64,000 bases of DNA from Candidatus Peregrinibacteria bacterium GW2011_GWF2_39_17 (GCA_000993615.1 LBWM01000006.1:24651-88650), one strand, 5' to 3'. Counted from the stretch's first letter, positions 52,264 to 61,376 are shown. Program-made: numbers and translations. Notes: generated by a model not told the origin, from the letters alone.

Positions 52264-53472
52264 ATGAAAATTTTAGTACTAAATTCCGGCTCATCTTCCT
52301 TGCGTTTCAAGCTTTTTGAAGCTAAGGGGTGGCAATGCCTTTTTAAAGGTCATGTAGATGGCATCGGGCTTTCAACGTGTCGTTTACGGGGAGACATCGA
52401 AAAAAAAATTAAGGTTCAAGATCATCGCCAAGCTCTAGAAATTGCACTATTATCTTTTCAAGAAGCTAAAATTTTAAAATCTACAAGCGATATTAAGGCA
52501 ATTGGTCATCGAGTAGTGCATGGTGGCGAAAAATATCAGCTACCGCTCAAAATTACACCAAAAATTTTACGTGAACTGACCAAGCTTAATGATTTAGCGC
52601 CACTACATAATCCCCCCAATTTAGCTGGAATTTCGGCTTGTTTTAAGCTCACACCTCTAATTCCTAATATTGCGGTTTTTGATACGGGGTTCCACACTAC
52701 CTTGCCTGAGACCGCCTTTCTTTACGGGTTGCCCTACAAATATTATCAAAAACACCAAATTAGAAAATACGGATTTCACGGCACAAGCCATTCCTATGTA
52801 AGCAAAGAAGCAATTAAGTGGCTCAAGCACGCCAAAAAATCTTGGCAAAGGATAATTACCTGCCATATTGGAAATGGGATTAGCGTGACGGCAATTAAAA
52901 ACGGAAAATCGCTTGAAACCAGTATGGGATTTACCCCGCTTGAAGGAGTAATGATGGGGACTAGAACTGGAGATTTTGACCCGTCAATTATTTTGCATTT
53001 GATCAATCATCTAAAAATGGATGCTAAAGAAATTGACCATCTACTTAATCATGAATCTGGGCTAAAGGGACTTTCCGGTATTTCTTCGGATATGCGACCA
53101 CTCTGGGGTATACTTCAAAATCCCAAGCATCAATCACACAATAAGGTCAAAAGAGCTTATGACGTTTATGTTTACCGTTTGGCAAAAATGATTGCCAGTT
53201 ATACAGTCCCCCTCGGGGGGATCGATGCCTTAATTTTTACCGCGGGCATTGGAGAAAATGCCTGGTACTTAAGACGCGATGTCTGTGCGCAACTTTTGCA
53301 TTTTGGTCTCAAATTGGATGTGTCAAAAAATCGTCGAACCTATGAAGGGATCGAAGGCCATATCCACGCAAAAAACAGTGCCGTTTCGGTTTTGGTCATT
53401 CCTACGGACGAAGAATTACAAATTGCAAAAGAGGTGAAAAAAGTGAGATCTGGAGCCGATGGCCGGGATTGA
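52264..53472 (+). CDS. ackA: Acetate kinase
   Basis: AckA moves phosphate from acetyl phosphate to ADP, giving ATP and acetate. The 402-residue protein starts KILVLNSGSSSLRFKLFE with Asn7, has GHRVVHGG (about 80-87), FDTGFHTTLP (about 139), YGFHGTSHSYVS, HIGNGIS and GFTPLEGVMMGTRTGDFDP, and FTAGIGENAW near the C terminus. All are ASKHA-fold active-site segments. The last eight codons (after KEVKKV) run into the antisense tRNA-Thr gene by 22 bp, so the C-terminal tail is not conserved. Confidence 0.97.
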   Translation: MKILVLNSGSSSLRFKLFEAKGWQCLFKGHVDGIGLSTCRLRGDIEKKIKVQDHRQALEIALLSFQEAKILKSTSDIKAIGHRVVHGGEKYQLPLKITPKILRELTKLNDLAPLHNPPNLAGISACFKLTPLIPNIAVFDTGFHTTLPETAFLYGLPYKYYQKHQIRKYGFHGTSHSYVSKEAIKWLKHAKKSWQRIITCHIGNGISVTAIKNGKSLETSMGFTPLEGVMMGTRTGDFDPSIILHLINHLKMDAKEIDHLLNHESGLKGLSGISSDMRPLWGILQNPKHQSHNKVKRAYDVYVYRLAKMIASYTVPLGGIDALIFTAGIGENAWYLRRDVCAQLLHFGLKLDVSKNRRTYEGIEGHIHAKNSAVSVLVIPTDEELQIAKEVKKVRSGADGRD

Positions 53473-53526
53473 ACCGGCGACCTACGCGTTACGAATGCGT
53501 CGCTCTACCAACTGAGCTACATCGGC
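53451..53526 (-). tRNA. tRNA-Thr(CGT)
   Basis: A 76-nt cloverleaf: acceptor GCCGATG/CATCGGC, D stem GCTC/GAGC, loop TTCGTAA with anticodon CGT, T arm GCCGG-TTCAATC-CCGGC, discriminator T and encoded CCA. The anticodon stem ACGCA/CGCGT has an A31-C39 mismatch next to the loop. Its 3' end overlaps the ackA stop region on the opposite strand, and it lies 47 bp downstream of dinB on the same strand. Confidence 0.95.
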
Positions 53527-53573
53527 TAAATCAAAAGGTATTGTACTGATCTCTATTTGATTTTTCAATGATT

Positions 53574-54920
53574 CTAAATCACTCCCAACCCATATTTTTC
53601 CCTCAAACGATCCAAAGATTGCACTAATTGATGGCGTTTCTTGAACTCATTCGTTTCAAAAAGCGTTGCTTGATTTTTTGAACTTAAATCGTTCAAGCAA
53701 ATCCCGATTAAACGGACCGGTTTCCCTAAAATGGATTTTTTAAATAACCTTTTTAGTATTATTTTGAACTCTTCTTCATCATTCATACCACAAGCTCCTT
53801 TTTTCTGATGCGTCGTGGTTTCGAAATTTCCATAGCGAATTTTTAAGGTCAAAGTTTTGGCGTAAAGCCCTTCTTTCCTTAAACGAAAACAAAGCCCCTT
53901 GAGCAATAAAAAAGCTTCCCTAAAGAGGACTTCACCTTGAGAAATATCTCGCGGGAAAGTCTTTTCTTCTGAAATGGATTGCCGACGAGAAGGATGCAGA
54001 GCGAGCTTACGGGAATCGAGTCCTTGAGCACGTTCTCTGAGAATAATCCCATATTCGCCCATCATCTGGTGGGCTTGGGCAAAGGTCAATGCAGCGATAT
54101 CACCCAGGCGATAAAGCCCCATCCGGTGTAAAGTAGGGAGAGTTTTTGGACCAATCCCAGGCATGACTTCCACGGGTAAAGGTTCTAAAAAAGTTCTTTC
54201 TTGTCCCTGTAAAATCCAGACTAAAGCCTTTGGCTTAAATCGAGAAGCCGCAATTTTAGAAACCATCATGCTCGAAGAAAGACCACCGGAAATTGAAATT
54301 CCCAAACGCTGATTCACCTCAAGCAAAATCCGATGAGCAATGGTTAGGCTATTGGCTTTATGCAATAAATTAGTTCCTGTGAGATCTAAATATCCTTCGT
54401 CAATAGACGTTTGCTCCACATGAGGGGTGTAGTTTCTAAAAATTTGAAACATGGCCTTAGAAAATTGACTATACAGCTCAAAATTTCCTGAAACAAAAAT
54501 CCCGGTTGGACACAATTTGCGCGCTTGGTAGGTCGGCATAGCGGAATGAATCCCAAATCGCCTTGCTTCGTAACTGGCACTTGAAACCACACCTCGTACT
54601 CCGCCAGCAACAATCAGGGGTTTTCCGCGATAGCGTGGATTTAATTGTTGTTCAACAGAAGCAAAAAAAGCATCGGCATCTACATGTAAAATAGCCCGAG
54701 GGGGCACAGCTGGTTCCCCCTCGGGAGCTCCCCCTCCGAGCTGATGTTCGTTAAAATCTCCTCCGCTAAATTCCGCTACAGCCGCAACCTCGGGACCCAC
54801 GAGACCCGTAGGTTGCTGTAGCGTTATGCGCTTTGAAAATTTTAACTCACTTTTTACAATCTCGAAATTTTTTAAATTTCGAGATTGTAAAATAGCCCGA
54901 AATATCCTGTTGTATTCCAT
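53574..54920 (-). CDS. dinB: DNA polymerase IV (Y family), with an in-frame N-terminal insertion
   Basis: DinB is an error-prone translesion polymerase. The 448-residue frame keeps the catalytic acids Asp81 and Asp83 in ILHVDADAFFASVE and Asp174-Glu175 in SIDEGYLDL, the helix-hairpin-helix EVMPGIGPKTLPTLHRMG and the little-finger domain. The N terminus is about 67 residues too long. Removing the segment between two perfect 15-bp repeats (54685-54699, 54886-54900) gives MEYNRIFRAILHVDADAFF, a normal DinB start and a 381-residue protein. A GTG at about 54708 could also start a short form. It follows lexA by 24 bp, so LexA control is likely. Confidence 0.93.
   Translation of the reverse strand: MEYNRIFRAILQSRNLKNFEIVKSELKFSKRITLQQPTGLVGPEVAAVAEFSGGDFNEHQLGGGAPEGEPAVPPRAILHVDADAFFASVEQQLNPRYRGKPLIVAGGVRGVVSSASYEARRFGIHSAMPTYQARKLCPTGIFVSGNFELYSQFSKAMFQIFRNYTPHVEQTSIDEGYLDLTGTNLLHKANSLTIAHRILLEVNQRLGISISGGLSSSMMVSKIAASRFKPKALVWILQGQERTFLEPLPVEVMPGIGPKTLPTLHRMGLYRLGDIAALTFAQAHQMMGEYGIILRERAQGLDSRKLALHPSRRQSISEEKTFPRDISQGEVLFREAFLLLKGLCFRLRKEGLYAKTLTLKIRYGNFETTTHQKKGACGMNDEEEFKIILKRLFKKSILGKPVRLIGICLNDLSSKNQATLFETNEFKKRHQLVQSLDRLREKYGLGVI
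54775..54822. repeat. Imperfect inverted repeat inside the dinB insertion
   Basis: GCTACAG + CAACCT + CGGG on one arm matches CCCG + AGGTTG + CTGTAGC on the other, with a 3-base and a 1-base bulge and a 10-base loop. It is GC-rich, unlike the flanking gene. Confidence 0.75.
54852..54892. repeat. Perfect 19-bp inverted repeat with 3-base loop
   Basis: TTTTACAATCTCGAAATTT (54852-54870) and its exact complement (54874-54892) flank TTT. The outer bases belong to the 15-bp direct repeat, so the hairpin straddles the insertion boundary. Confidence 0.9.
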
Positions 54921-54944
54921 AAATTAATTTCAAAAAGCTTACCC

Positions 54945-55610
54945 TTAGTAGTGCCGAATCAATCCTGTGACTACTCCCTGCACAGAAAGTTCCTGGTTAG
55001 GATAAATATCAGAATAATCCGGATTTTCAGCTTTTAAATAAACATTTTGCCCATTTTTCATATAACGCTTAACCGTGCTTTCCCCATCCACCAACGCAAC
55101 TACAATGTCCCTATTATCCACTTCTTTGCGAGGAGAAACCAACACCATATCTCCTTCATGAATACCAGCATTAATCATGCTATTTCCAGACACGCGCAAT
55201 AAAAAAGCTCCTTTCCCTGGATTTAAAAATCCTTTCCCCATTTCAAATACGCCTAAAATATTTTCTTCTGCCAAAATCGGCCCCCCGGCAGGAATTGTCC
55301 CCACAATTGGAATTTTGACCATGTCAGCGGCGGCTTCTAATTGGGCCTTGATTGAGTTTAATAATTTAATGCCGCGTGGTGTATCGGCTTTTTGAATAAA
55401 TCCCTTTTCCTCCAACGCTTTGAGATGTTTAAGTACACCATTGTCCGAGCTCACTCCAAAATATTCGCGCATCTCTCTTAAAGTAGGAGAAGATCCGTGT
55501 TCCCATTGATAGTGTTCGATAAATTCAAAGAGCTTTTGCTGTTTTTCGGTCAATGGGTTTGAGCGATCTATTGAAGAAATCCCTGATAAGGGTTGAGGTA
55601 TTTTTACCAT
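54945..55610 (-). CDS. lexA: LexA repressor
   Basis: LexA represses the SOS genes and cleaves itself when RecA filaments form. The 221-residue protein has an N-terminal winged helix (about 20-85, LTEKQQKLFEFIEHY; SPTLREMREYFGVSSDNGVLKHLKALEEKGFI), the cleavage site Ala108-Gly109 in GTIPAGGP, the catalytic Ser144 in GNSM and Lys181 in STVKRY. Spacing of cleavage site, Ser and Lys matches E. coli LexA. A 14-19-residue extension precedes the DNA-binding domain. It lies between a 54-aa membrane protein gene and dinB, probably in one operon that it autoregulates through the palindrome at 55867-55884. Confidence 0.96.
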   Translation of the reverse strand: MVKIPQPLSGISSIDRSNPLTEKQQKLFEFIEHYQWEHGSSPTLREMREYFGVSSDNGVLKHLKALEEKGFIQKADTPRGIKLLNSIKAQLEAAADMVKIPIVGTIPAGGPILAEENILGVFEMGKGFLNPGKGAFLLRVSGNSMINAGIHEGDMVLVSPRKEVDNRDIVVALVDGESTVKRYMKNGQNVYLKAENPDYSDIYPNQELSVQGVVTGLIRHY

Positions 55611-55645
55611 AAAAAATTTAATTTTTAACGAGTTCTGATGAGCCC

Positions 55646-55810
55646 CTATTCAAAGAAAAGCTTTGATTGAGATGGTCCTTTATAACGGCGTCGATATCGT
55701 TCAGCGTATTCATGCCGTAATACAGTGCGACGATAGTAATGACCATAAGAACGAATAACCAAATAGCCGGCAAAAAAAGTACACCAATAGAGAAAAAAGA
55801 AAATTTTCAT
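55646..55810 (-). CDS. Small membrane protein, first gene of the lexA operon
   Basis: From the ATG at 55810 the product has 54 residues: MKIFFFLYWCTFFAGYLVI forms one membrane helix, followed by a very basic, Arg/Tyr-rich tail (YYRRTVLRHEYAERYRRRYKG). It is the first gene after a strong promoter with a palindromic operator and lies 35 bp before lexA. Small membrane proteins encoded beside lexA often block cell division during SOS in other bacteria (YneA, SidA, ChiZ type), though this one shows no similarity to them. A division-inhibitor role is inference only. Confidence 0.6.
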   Translation of the reverse strand: MKIFFFLYWCTFFAGYLVIRSYGHYYRRTVLRHEYAERYRRRYKGPSQSKLFFE

Positions 55811-55860
55811 AATAAAATTAGTTAATGAACAATACTTTCCTGCGGTGAGCACCTGTCTCT

Positions 55861-55889
55861 ATATTAGGTGAGTATTTACTCACCGTCAA
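55861..55889 (-). promoter_or_regulatory. lexA operon promoter with palindromic operator (candidate LexA box)
   Basis: On the minus strand, TTGACG (55889-55884) and TAATAT (55866-55861) are exactly 17 bp apart. The 18-bp palindrome at 55867-55884, arms GGTGAGTA and TACTCACC around TT, fills the spacer. A related short palindrome, GGTGAGCACC (55844-55853), lies at the predicted transcript start. Neither resembles the E. coli CTGT-N8-ACAG nor the Gram-positive GAAC-N4-GTTC box. LexA is the obvious candidate ligand. Confidence 0.72.
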
Positions 55890-55967
55890 GGTTTTTATTG
55901 TTGACCTGAGAAATTTAGATTTTATTATGCAATATTCTCTCTGGACGACACGAGATTAAAAGATTTT

Positions 55968-56522
55968 TTACTTCGAAATCTCCATCATGAAAGACATCAT
56001 CCCTTTTTGCAGGTCATAAAGTTCCATAGCATAGCCCATTTCCCCATAATTGTGCTCCATTCTGTAAGTGTTAATCGCTGGATAGGCCTTCATGGGGCCC
56101 ACAAAATAGGAAAGCTTATTTTTTAAAGGAAATTCAGCCATCATGACGTTCATTTTCTCAACAGTCATTAATCCATATTCTGGATCCATCATCCCTAATT
56201 GCAAGACTTGGTCTTCCGTTAGAACAAATCCCACTTCACTTCTTAAATCTTCAGCAGGAGTTGTTTTGGGATCCCCATAATACAATCCAATACCCTGAGT
56301 GCTTTCGATGCCTTTACCCATAAGCATGGTGGCGACATCTTGCATGGTAGGACCAACCCCAGAATAAGGCCCCATGAATTCTTTGTAAACCACATGATAA
56401 GGACCAATTTCACGTTCTTCCGGAGTCACGGAACTAAACCCGCCCAAATAGGCAAAGATACCAGCACCACCAATTAACACAAGCGCAACAACCATCAATC
56501 CTATTTTGAAAGTTTTTTTCAT
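55968..56522 (-). CDS. Membrane-anchored GyrI-like domain protein
   Basis: A 184-residue protein with one N-terminal membrane helix (about 7-27, IGLMVVALVLIGGAGIFAYLG) and then a ~150-residue domain with YHVVYKEFMGPYSGVGPTMQDV, GIGLYYGDPKTTPAEDLRSEVGFVL and FPLKNKLSYFVGPMKAYPAIN. These are the two repeats of the GyrI-like (SHS2) small-molecule-binding fold. Membrane-anchored members of this type occur in animals and bacteria; the ligand is unknown. It is Met-rich near the C terminus. It is 32 bp after the gene at 57058. Confidence 0.72.
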   Translation of the reverse strand: MKKTFKIGLMVVALVLIGGAGIFAYLGGFSSVTPEEREIGPYHVVYKEFMGPYSGVGPTMQDVATMLMGKGIESTQGIGLYYGDPKTTPAEDLRSEVGFVLTEDQVLQLGMMDPEYGLMTVEKMNVMMAEFPLKNKLSYFVGPMKAYPAINTYRMEHNYGEMGYAMELYDLQKGMMSFMMEISK

Positions 56523-56554
56523 AATATGGAGGTGAAAAAAATAAATTAAATTTA

Positions 56555-57058
56555 TTATAGACCTCCTTTAAAGTAAAACCAAATCCCACCAATGAGCGCT
56601 AAATCAAATAAAATACAAATCAGGATCAATGTTCGCCTTCGATCAGAGCCGATAATGAGAGGGTTATTGGAAATCGATGGGTCTGATTGTTCCGAAGGAG
56701 ATAACGGTAGAGTTTTATGATGAACTATTTGATTCATGGGGGGATGCGCATTCATTGGACTGTTTTTTAAAAACATTTTTAGGAAAAATTTAGCAAAAGG
56801 AGAGTTTACGCGTTTTTGTATTTCTACAGATAATTGATTGAGGTCATTCACAGGTTGGCCATTAACCTTAACGCTGTTGATTTTTACGGTATCCTTTAGA
56901 TTATTAGCCAACATGTTTTGCATAATATCCGGTTGTCCATCCTGATCTTTATCCTCCAAAATAGATCTCACGTTTTGAGGAAGATCTGATAAATTTTGAA
57001 CTTCTTTCCCATTGACCGCGTAAAATGTTTTTTGAATTTTAAATGGTTTCTTGGTCAT
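56555..57058 (-). CDS. Hypothetical C-terminally anchored protein
   Basis: A 167-residue protein that I do not recognise. The N-terminal part has two similar short modules: FYAVNGKEVQNLSDLPQNVRSIL (about 12-34) and KVNGQPVNDLNQLSVEIQKRV (about 63-83), both of the form VNGxxVxxLxxLP/SxxxxxxL, so it carries a small internal repeat. A Pro/Ser-rich linker follows, then a C-terminal membrane helix (about 143-162). It starts 19 bp after the tRNA-Arg 3' end, so the tRNA and this gene are probably co-transcribed. Confidence 0.6.
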   Translation of the reverse strand: MTKKPFKIQKTFYAVNGKEVQNLSDLPQNVRSILEDKDQDGQPDIMQNMLANNLKDTVKINSVKVNGQPVNDLNQLSVEIQKRVNSPFAKFFLKMFLKNSPMNAHPPMNQIVHHKTLPLSPSEQSDPSISNNPLIIGSDRRRTLILICILFDLALIGGIWFYFKGGL

Positions 57059-57077
57059 AAAAATGTAGAGGTTAAAA

Positions 57078-57152
57078 TGGTGCCCCCGGCAGGAATCGGA
57101 CCTGCATCTAAGCCTTAGGAGTGCCTTGTTCTATCCATTGAACTACGGGGAC
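57078..57152 (-). tRNA. tRNA-Arg(CCT)
   Basis: A 75-nt cloverleaf with acceptor GTCCCCG/CGGGGGC, D stem GTTC/GAAC, loop CTCCTAA (anticodon CCT), T stem GCAGG/CCTGC and encoded CCA. The anticodon stem AGGCA/GGCTT has an A31-G39 mismatch, and the T loop reads TCCGATT with C at position 55, where nearly all tRNAs have T (pseudouridine). It otherwise matches tRNA-Arg(CCT). Confidence 0.93.
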
Positions 57153-57255
57153 ATAGCGAGGGGGGGGGTATTTAAAAGATCAACTTAAAAATCGTCTTCA
57201 ATTCTACTGACAATTAAAGAAAGAGCCAAGAGATTTGAGTTAGTCGTTGAAAATT

Positions 57256-58422
57256 CTAAATTTCATTTTTATGCTTTTTCCAAAATTGCACTGCATCCCT
57301 AAAATACGCAGGGGGACTAGTGCGGATTCTATTAATCCCATTATCAATCACGTATAGGCTATGAGCTCCATACCTTATTCCCGCAAAGCTTACAACTGCA
57401 TCTTCTGGGGAATTTTTCCCGCTCAAAATTGGGGTTATATCAAGATAGTTTAAATCGTCTACTCCTTCTGGATATACTGTGGATTGAGTTATCTCTTCTA
57501 GGAAAAACGTAAGTCCAGCAAGTGCTTGCCTCGTGGCTCGGTCTTTTGGTGTTTTCAATGAATGATCATATGGATAAGCTTTTTCAAAAGCGGTCAAGAC
57601 CGATGCTATCTTATACTGCACTTTCTCTAGAACCGAATCCCCATTTACCTCCCAAAATTCCTTTGCGTTGCCGTAATCAGTTGTATGAGCACCTTTAGTT
57701 ATCTTTTCAATCGCTGTTTGTACTCGGCTGAAAGTCCCTGGTGATATTTCGTTTTCAATTAAGGCAGCAAACTGTTGGACGGCTACTTCTGGATCCTTTT
57801 TTGTAAGAAATGAAGCAATTTCCTGATTTGTCGGGAGCTGATCACGGTACTGAATCCCTTCCTCTAAAAAAACTTGGAGTGCTTCTAGCGCTTGGCGCGC
57901 TGAAGGAAAAGCATCCTCAAAAACGTTTTGAATCCTGTTTTTATCTCTCTCTAATAATTCTTTTTCACGCGTTTCGTCTTCCATCCTTACTGGCCTGCCA
58001 CCTGTCACGTGATAATCTGGCCATTCATCCTTTATTTGGGCTAGGGTTAATTTAAGGTTAAGAATCGCTTGTTGTGGTTCACTCAATGGGTCTTTAAAAA
58101 TGCCATCCGTAATCCCGGCTAATTCCGCAAGCATAGCGTTATTTCCCGAAAAACCTTCTAAAATATCTTGAAGGTCTGCATAAGCTGCCATCGTTTCTGG
58201 GCTTAAGTTTTTTTCTGTTAAAAAAGCCTCATCAAACGCATCCAAAATAGATGTTATTAAACCTTGTTTTTCGCTGCTTTCTGCGGCTTTTTTACGATTT
58301 TCTATTTGGCGAGCGGCCCTTTTCTCTGCAAGATCAGGGGATGGGGGGCTACCCACTTCACTTTTGAATTCTGTTATTTCAGAGTTATGTTTTATAAGCT
58401 CTACCTTATGATTTGCAGACAT
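57256..58422 (-). CDS. Hypothetical protein with an internal duplicated helical domain
   Basis: A 388-residue soluble protein with no known family. After a basic N-terminal helix (about 26-55) there are two or three related helical units. The clearest pair is residues about 163-255 and 270-385: both share F-x-x-A-(F/Y)-P, then a LALxxFLEE helix, a P-x-AV-x-x-FA segment, a regular I-x-x-I helix and an A-x-x-FW end. A weaker first unit precedes them (about 57-140). No signal peptide. Its own neighbours give no functional hint. Confidence 0.55.
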   Translation of the reverse strand: MSANHKVELIKHNSEITEFKSEVGSPPSPDLAEKRAARQIENRKKAAESSEKQGLITSILDAFDEAFLTEKNLSPETMAAYADLQDILEGFSGNNAMLAELAGITDGIFKDPLSEPQQAILNLKLTLAQIKDEWPDYHVTGGRPVRMEDETREKELLERDKNRIQNVFEDAFPSARQALEALQVFLEEGIQYRDQLPTNQEIASFLTKKDPEVAVQQFAALIENEISPGTFSRVQTAIEKITKGAHTTDYGNAKEFWEVNGDSVLEKVQYKIASVLTAFEKAYPYDHSLKTPKDRATRQALAGLTFFLEEITQSTVYPEGVDDLNYLDITPILSGKNSPEDAVVSFAGIRYGAHSLYVIDNGINRIRTSPPAYFRDAVQFWKKHKNEI

Positions 58423-58588
58423 TTTGTTTTTTTGTTAAGAATTATTTTTTAAATTGCTTCGCAGCCTTAAACATAAAAATAAATGAGCATAGCTGAGCTG
58501 AGAAAAATTCTTATTATTATATCATAAAAAAAGGATAAGGCAAATATCAAAACCACCTTTACAGATTACGGCGCTTATTATTCCAATT

Positions 58589-59221
58589 TCAACCTAATTT
58601 TGGCATTAATACGATTAATTCTGTAGTTTCGGCTGGTAAATCAACCCTGCTTTTAATTTTAAAACTTTCTTGCGGCTCGGGATGCGTCCCCATTTCCTTT
58701 AAAAATAGCTCTAGATCATTTAAAGGTGTAATTAACCCTTCGATCTGATAATAAATAGGAATTATGATTCGGGGGTCAATTTGCTCAACCACCTCATGGG
58801 CTGCCTTAAAATCCAAAACCTCACCACCACCAACAGGCACAAATAGAATATCTATATCTCCCAAATTTTCGATAATAGCTTCTGGCAGTTTGCTCCTGAT
58901 ATTACCAAGATGACAAAAACGGAAGCCGTCCATCTCAAATTTAAAAATTAATGATTCACCGGTAGTGCTTCCTTCTGGTGTCGATAATACGTTTAACAGC
59001 ACACCCCTAACCTCATACTCACCAGGCCAACTAAGGATTTTTGGCTCTCCCTCAACCGCTTTACTATTAAAAGAATTTGAATCATTTAGACTCAAAGTAA
59101 CGATATCAGCCTTAAGCTTGGGCAAATTAATCCCAATCCCCTCACCATAAGGGACAGTAATCAAAGTTGCGTCAGCTCCTTTGATGGTTAAACAAGCCTG
59201 TCCATGCCAAATAATTTCCAT
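58589..59221 (-). CDS. Metallo-beta-lactamase-fold protein lacking the zinc motif
   Basis: A 210-residue protein with the UlaG-like metallo-beta-lactamase fold: WHGQACLTIKG at the start, LPKLKADIVTLS (about 33-44), SWPGEYEVRGV, FCHLGNI, LGDIDILFVPVGGGEVLDFKAA and PRIIIPIYYQIEG. In the active family the strand at 40-44 is followed by H-x-H-x-D-H. Here it is SLNDSNSFN, with every His gone, and the DPY at the start is VPY. The fold is kept but the metal site is lost, so a non-enzymatic role is likely. It is divergent from eno. Confidence 0.8.
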   Translation of the reverse strand: MEIIWHGQACLTIKGADATLITVPYGEGIGINLPKLKADIVTLSLNDSNSFNSKAVEGEPKILSWPGEYEVRGVLLNVLSTPEGSTTGESLIFKFEMDGFRFCHLGNIRSKLPEAIIENLGDIDILFVPVGGGEVLDFKAAHEVVEQIDPRIIIPIYYQIEGLITPLNDLELFLKEMGTHPEPQESFKIKSRVDLPAETTELIVLMPKLG

Positions 59222-59301
59222 ACGCCCGGCATTATATCAGAAACCAACAACTTCACCAAAAATTTCATTTTCTCTGTTTTTGATCCCAAATAAACCACTA
59301 A

Positions 59302-59330
59302 TTGAAGTTTCGGATACGGGACAGTATACT
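59302..59330 (+). promoter_or_regulatory. eno promoter
   Basis: TTGAAG (59302-59307), a 17-bp spacer and TATACT (59325-59330) lie 34 bases before the ATG at 59365. Confidence 0.75.
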
Positions 59331-59358
59331 TTGAATATAAATTTTTATTTTTAATTAA

Positions 59359-61065
<1,707 letters not shown>

Positions 61066-61159
61066 GTGGCCACGATTAAGGATCACCACCGTATGCTTTT
61101 GGTGAACAAAAATCAATTTTTTGAACTTGAAATTAGACGGATTTATTTCTGAATCGACG

Positions 61160-61180
61160 GTTCATGAAAAAATCATGAAC
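61160..61180. repeat. Perfect 8-bp inverted repeat upstream of the coiled-coil gene
   Basis: GTTCATGA (61160-61167) and TCATGAAC (61173-61180) surround AAAAA. It lies about 95 bases upstream of the minus-strand gene starting at 61065, where it could be an operator. Confidence 0.4.
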
Positions 61181-61262
61181 AATTCATTACAAATTCCAAA
61201 AACTCAACGAACCTCCGCAGGATCGCCCTTTTGCAGAGGACTCATACTATAGAAAATATTTA

Positions 61263-61318
61263 CTAATAGAAAAGCCACTCCCGGAGAGGCTTTCTATTAG
61301 CAGTTTTGTTTTTGTTTT
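61263..61318 (+). terminator. Intrinsic terminator-like hairpin 1
   Basis: CTAATAGAAAAGCC (61263-61276) pairs with GGCTTTCTATTAG (61288-61300), with one bulged A, and is followed by TTTTGTTTTTGTTTT (61303-61317). It is strong, but no plus-strand gene ends just before it. Confidence 0.65.
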
Positions 61319-61349
61319 AGCTGCTCAGAGGTCCTAAGAGAGTGGCAAA

Positions 61350-61376
61350 GAAGGTGATCCTACCCTTCGTTTTTTT
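61350..61376 (+). terminator. Intrinsic terminator-like hairpin 2
   Basis: GAAGG (61350-61354) pairs with CCTTC (61364-61368), followed by G and seven T (61370-61376). Confidence 0.5.

Larger units (their letters stand above)
54700..54900 (-). mobile_element. In-frame 201-bp palindromic insertion within dinB
   Basis: The 201 bp (67 codons) between and including one copy of the repeat TCGGGCTATTTTACA (minus strand; copies at 54699-54685 and 54900-54886) split the conserved RAILHVD start of DinB, so RAIL appears twice (residues 8-11 and 75-78). The insert contains three hairpins: a perfect 19-bp stem at 54852-54892, a bulged stem at 54775-54822, and a GC-rich one at about 54700-54752. It has no transposase. 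Length divisible by three and absence of stops keep the gene open. This resembles Rickettsia palindromic elements in behaviour; identity with them is not claimed. Confidence 0.7.
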
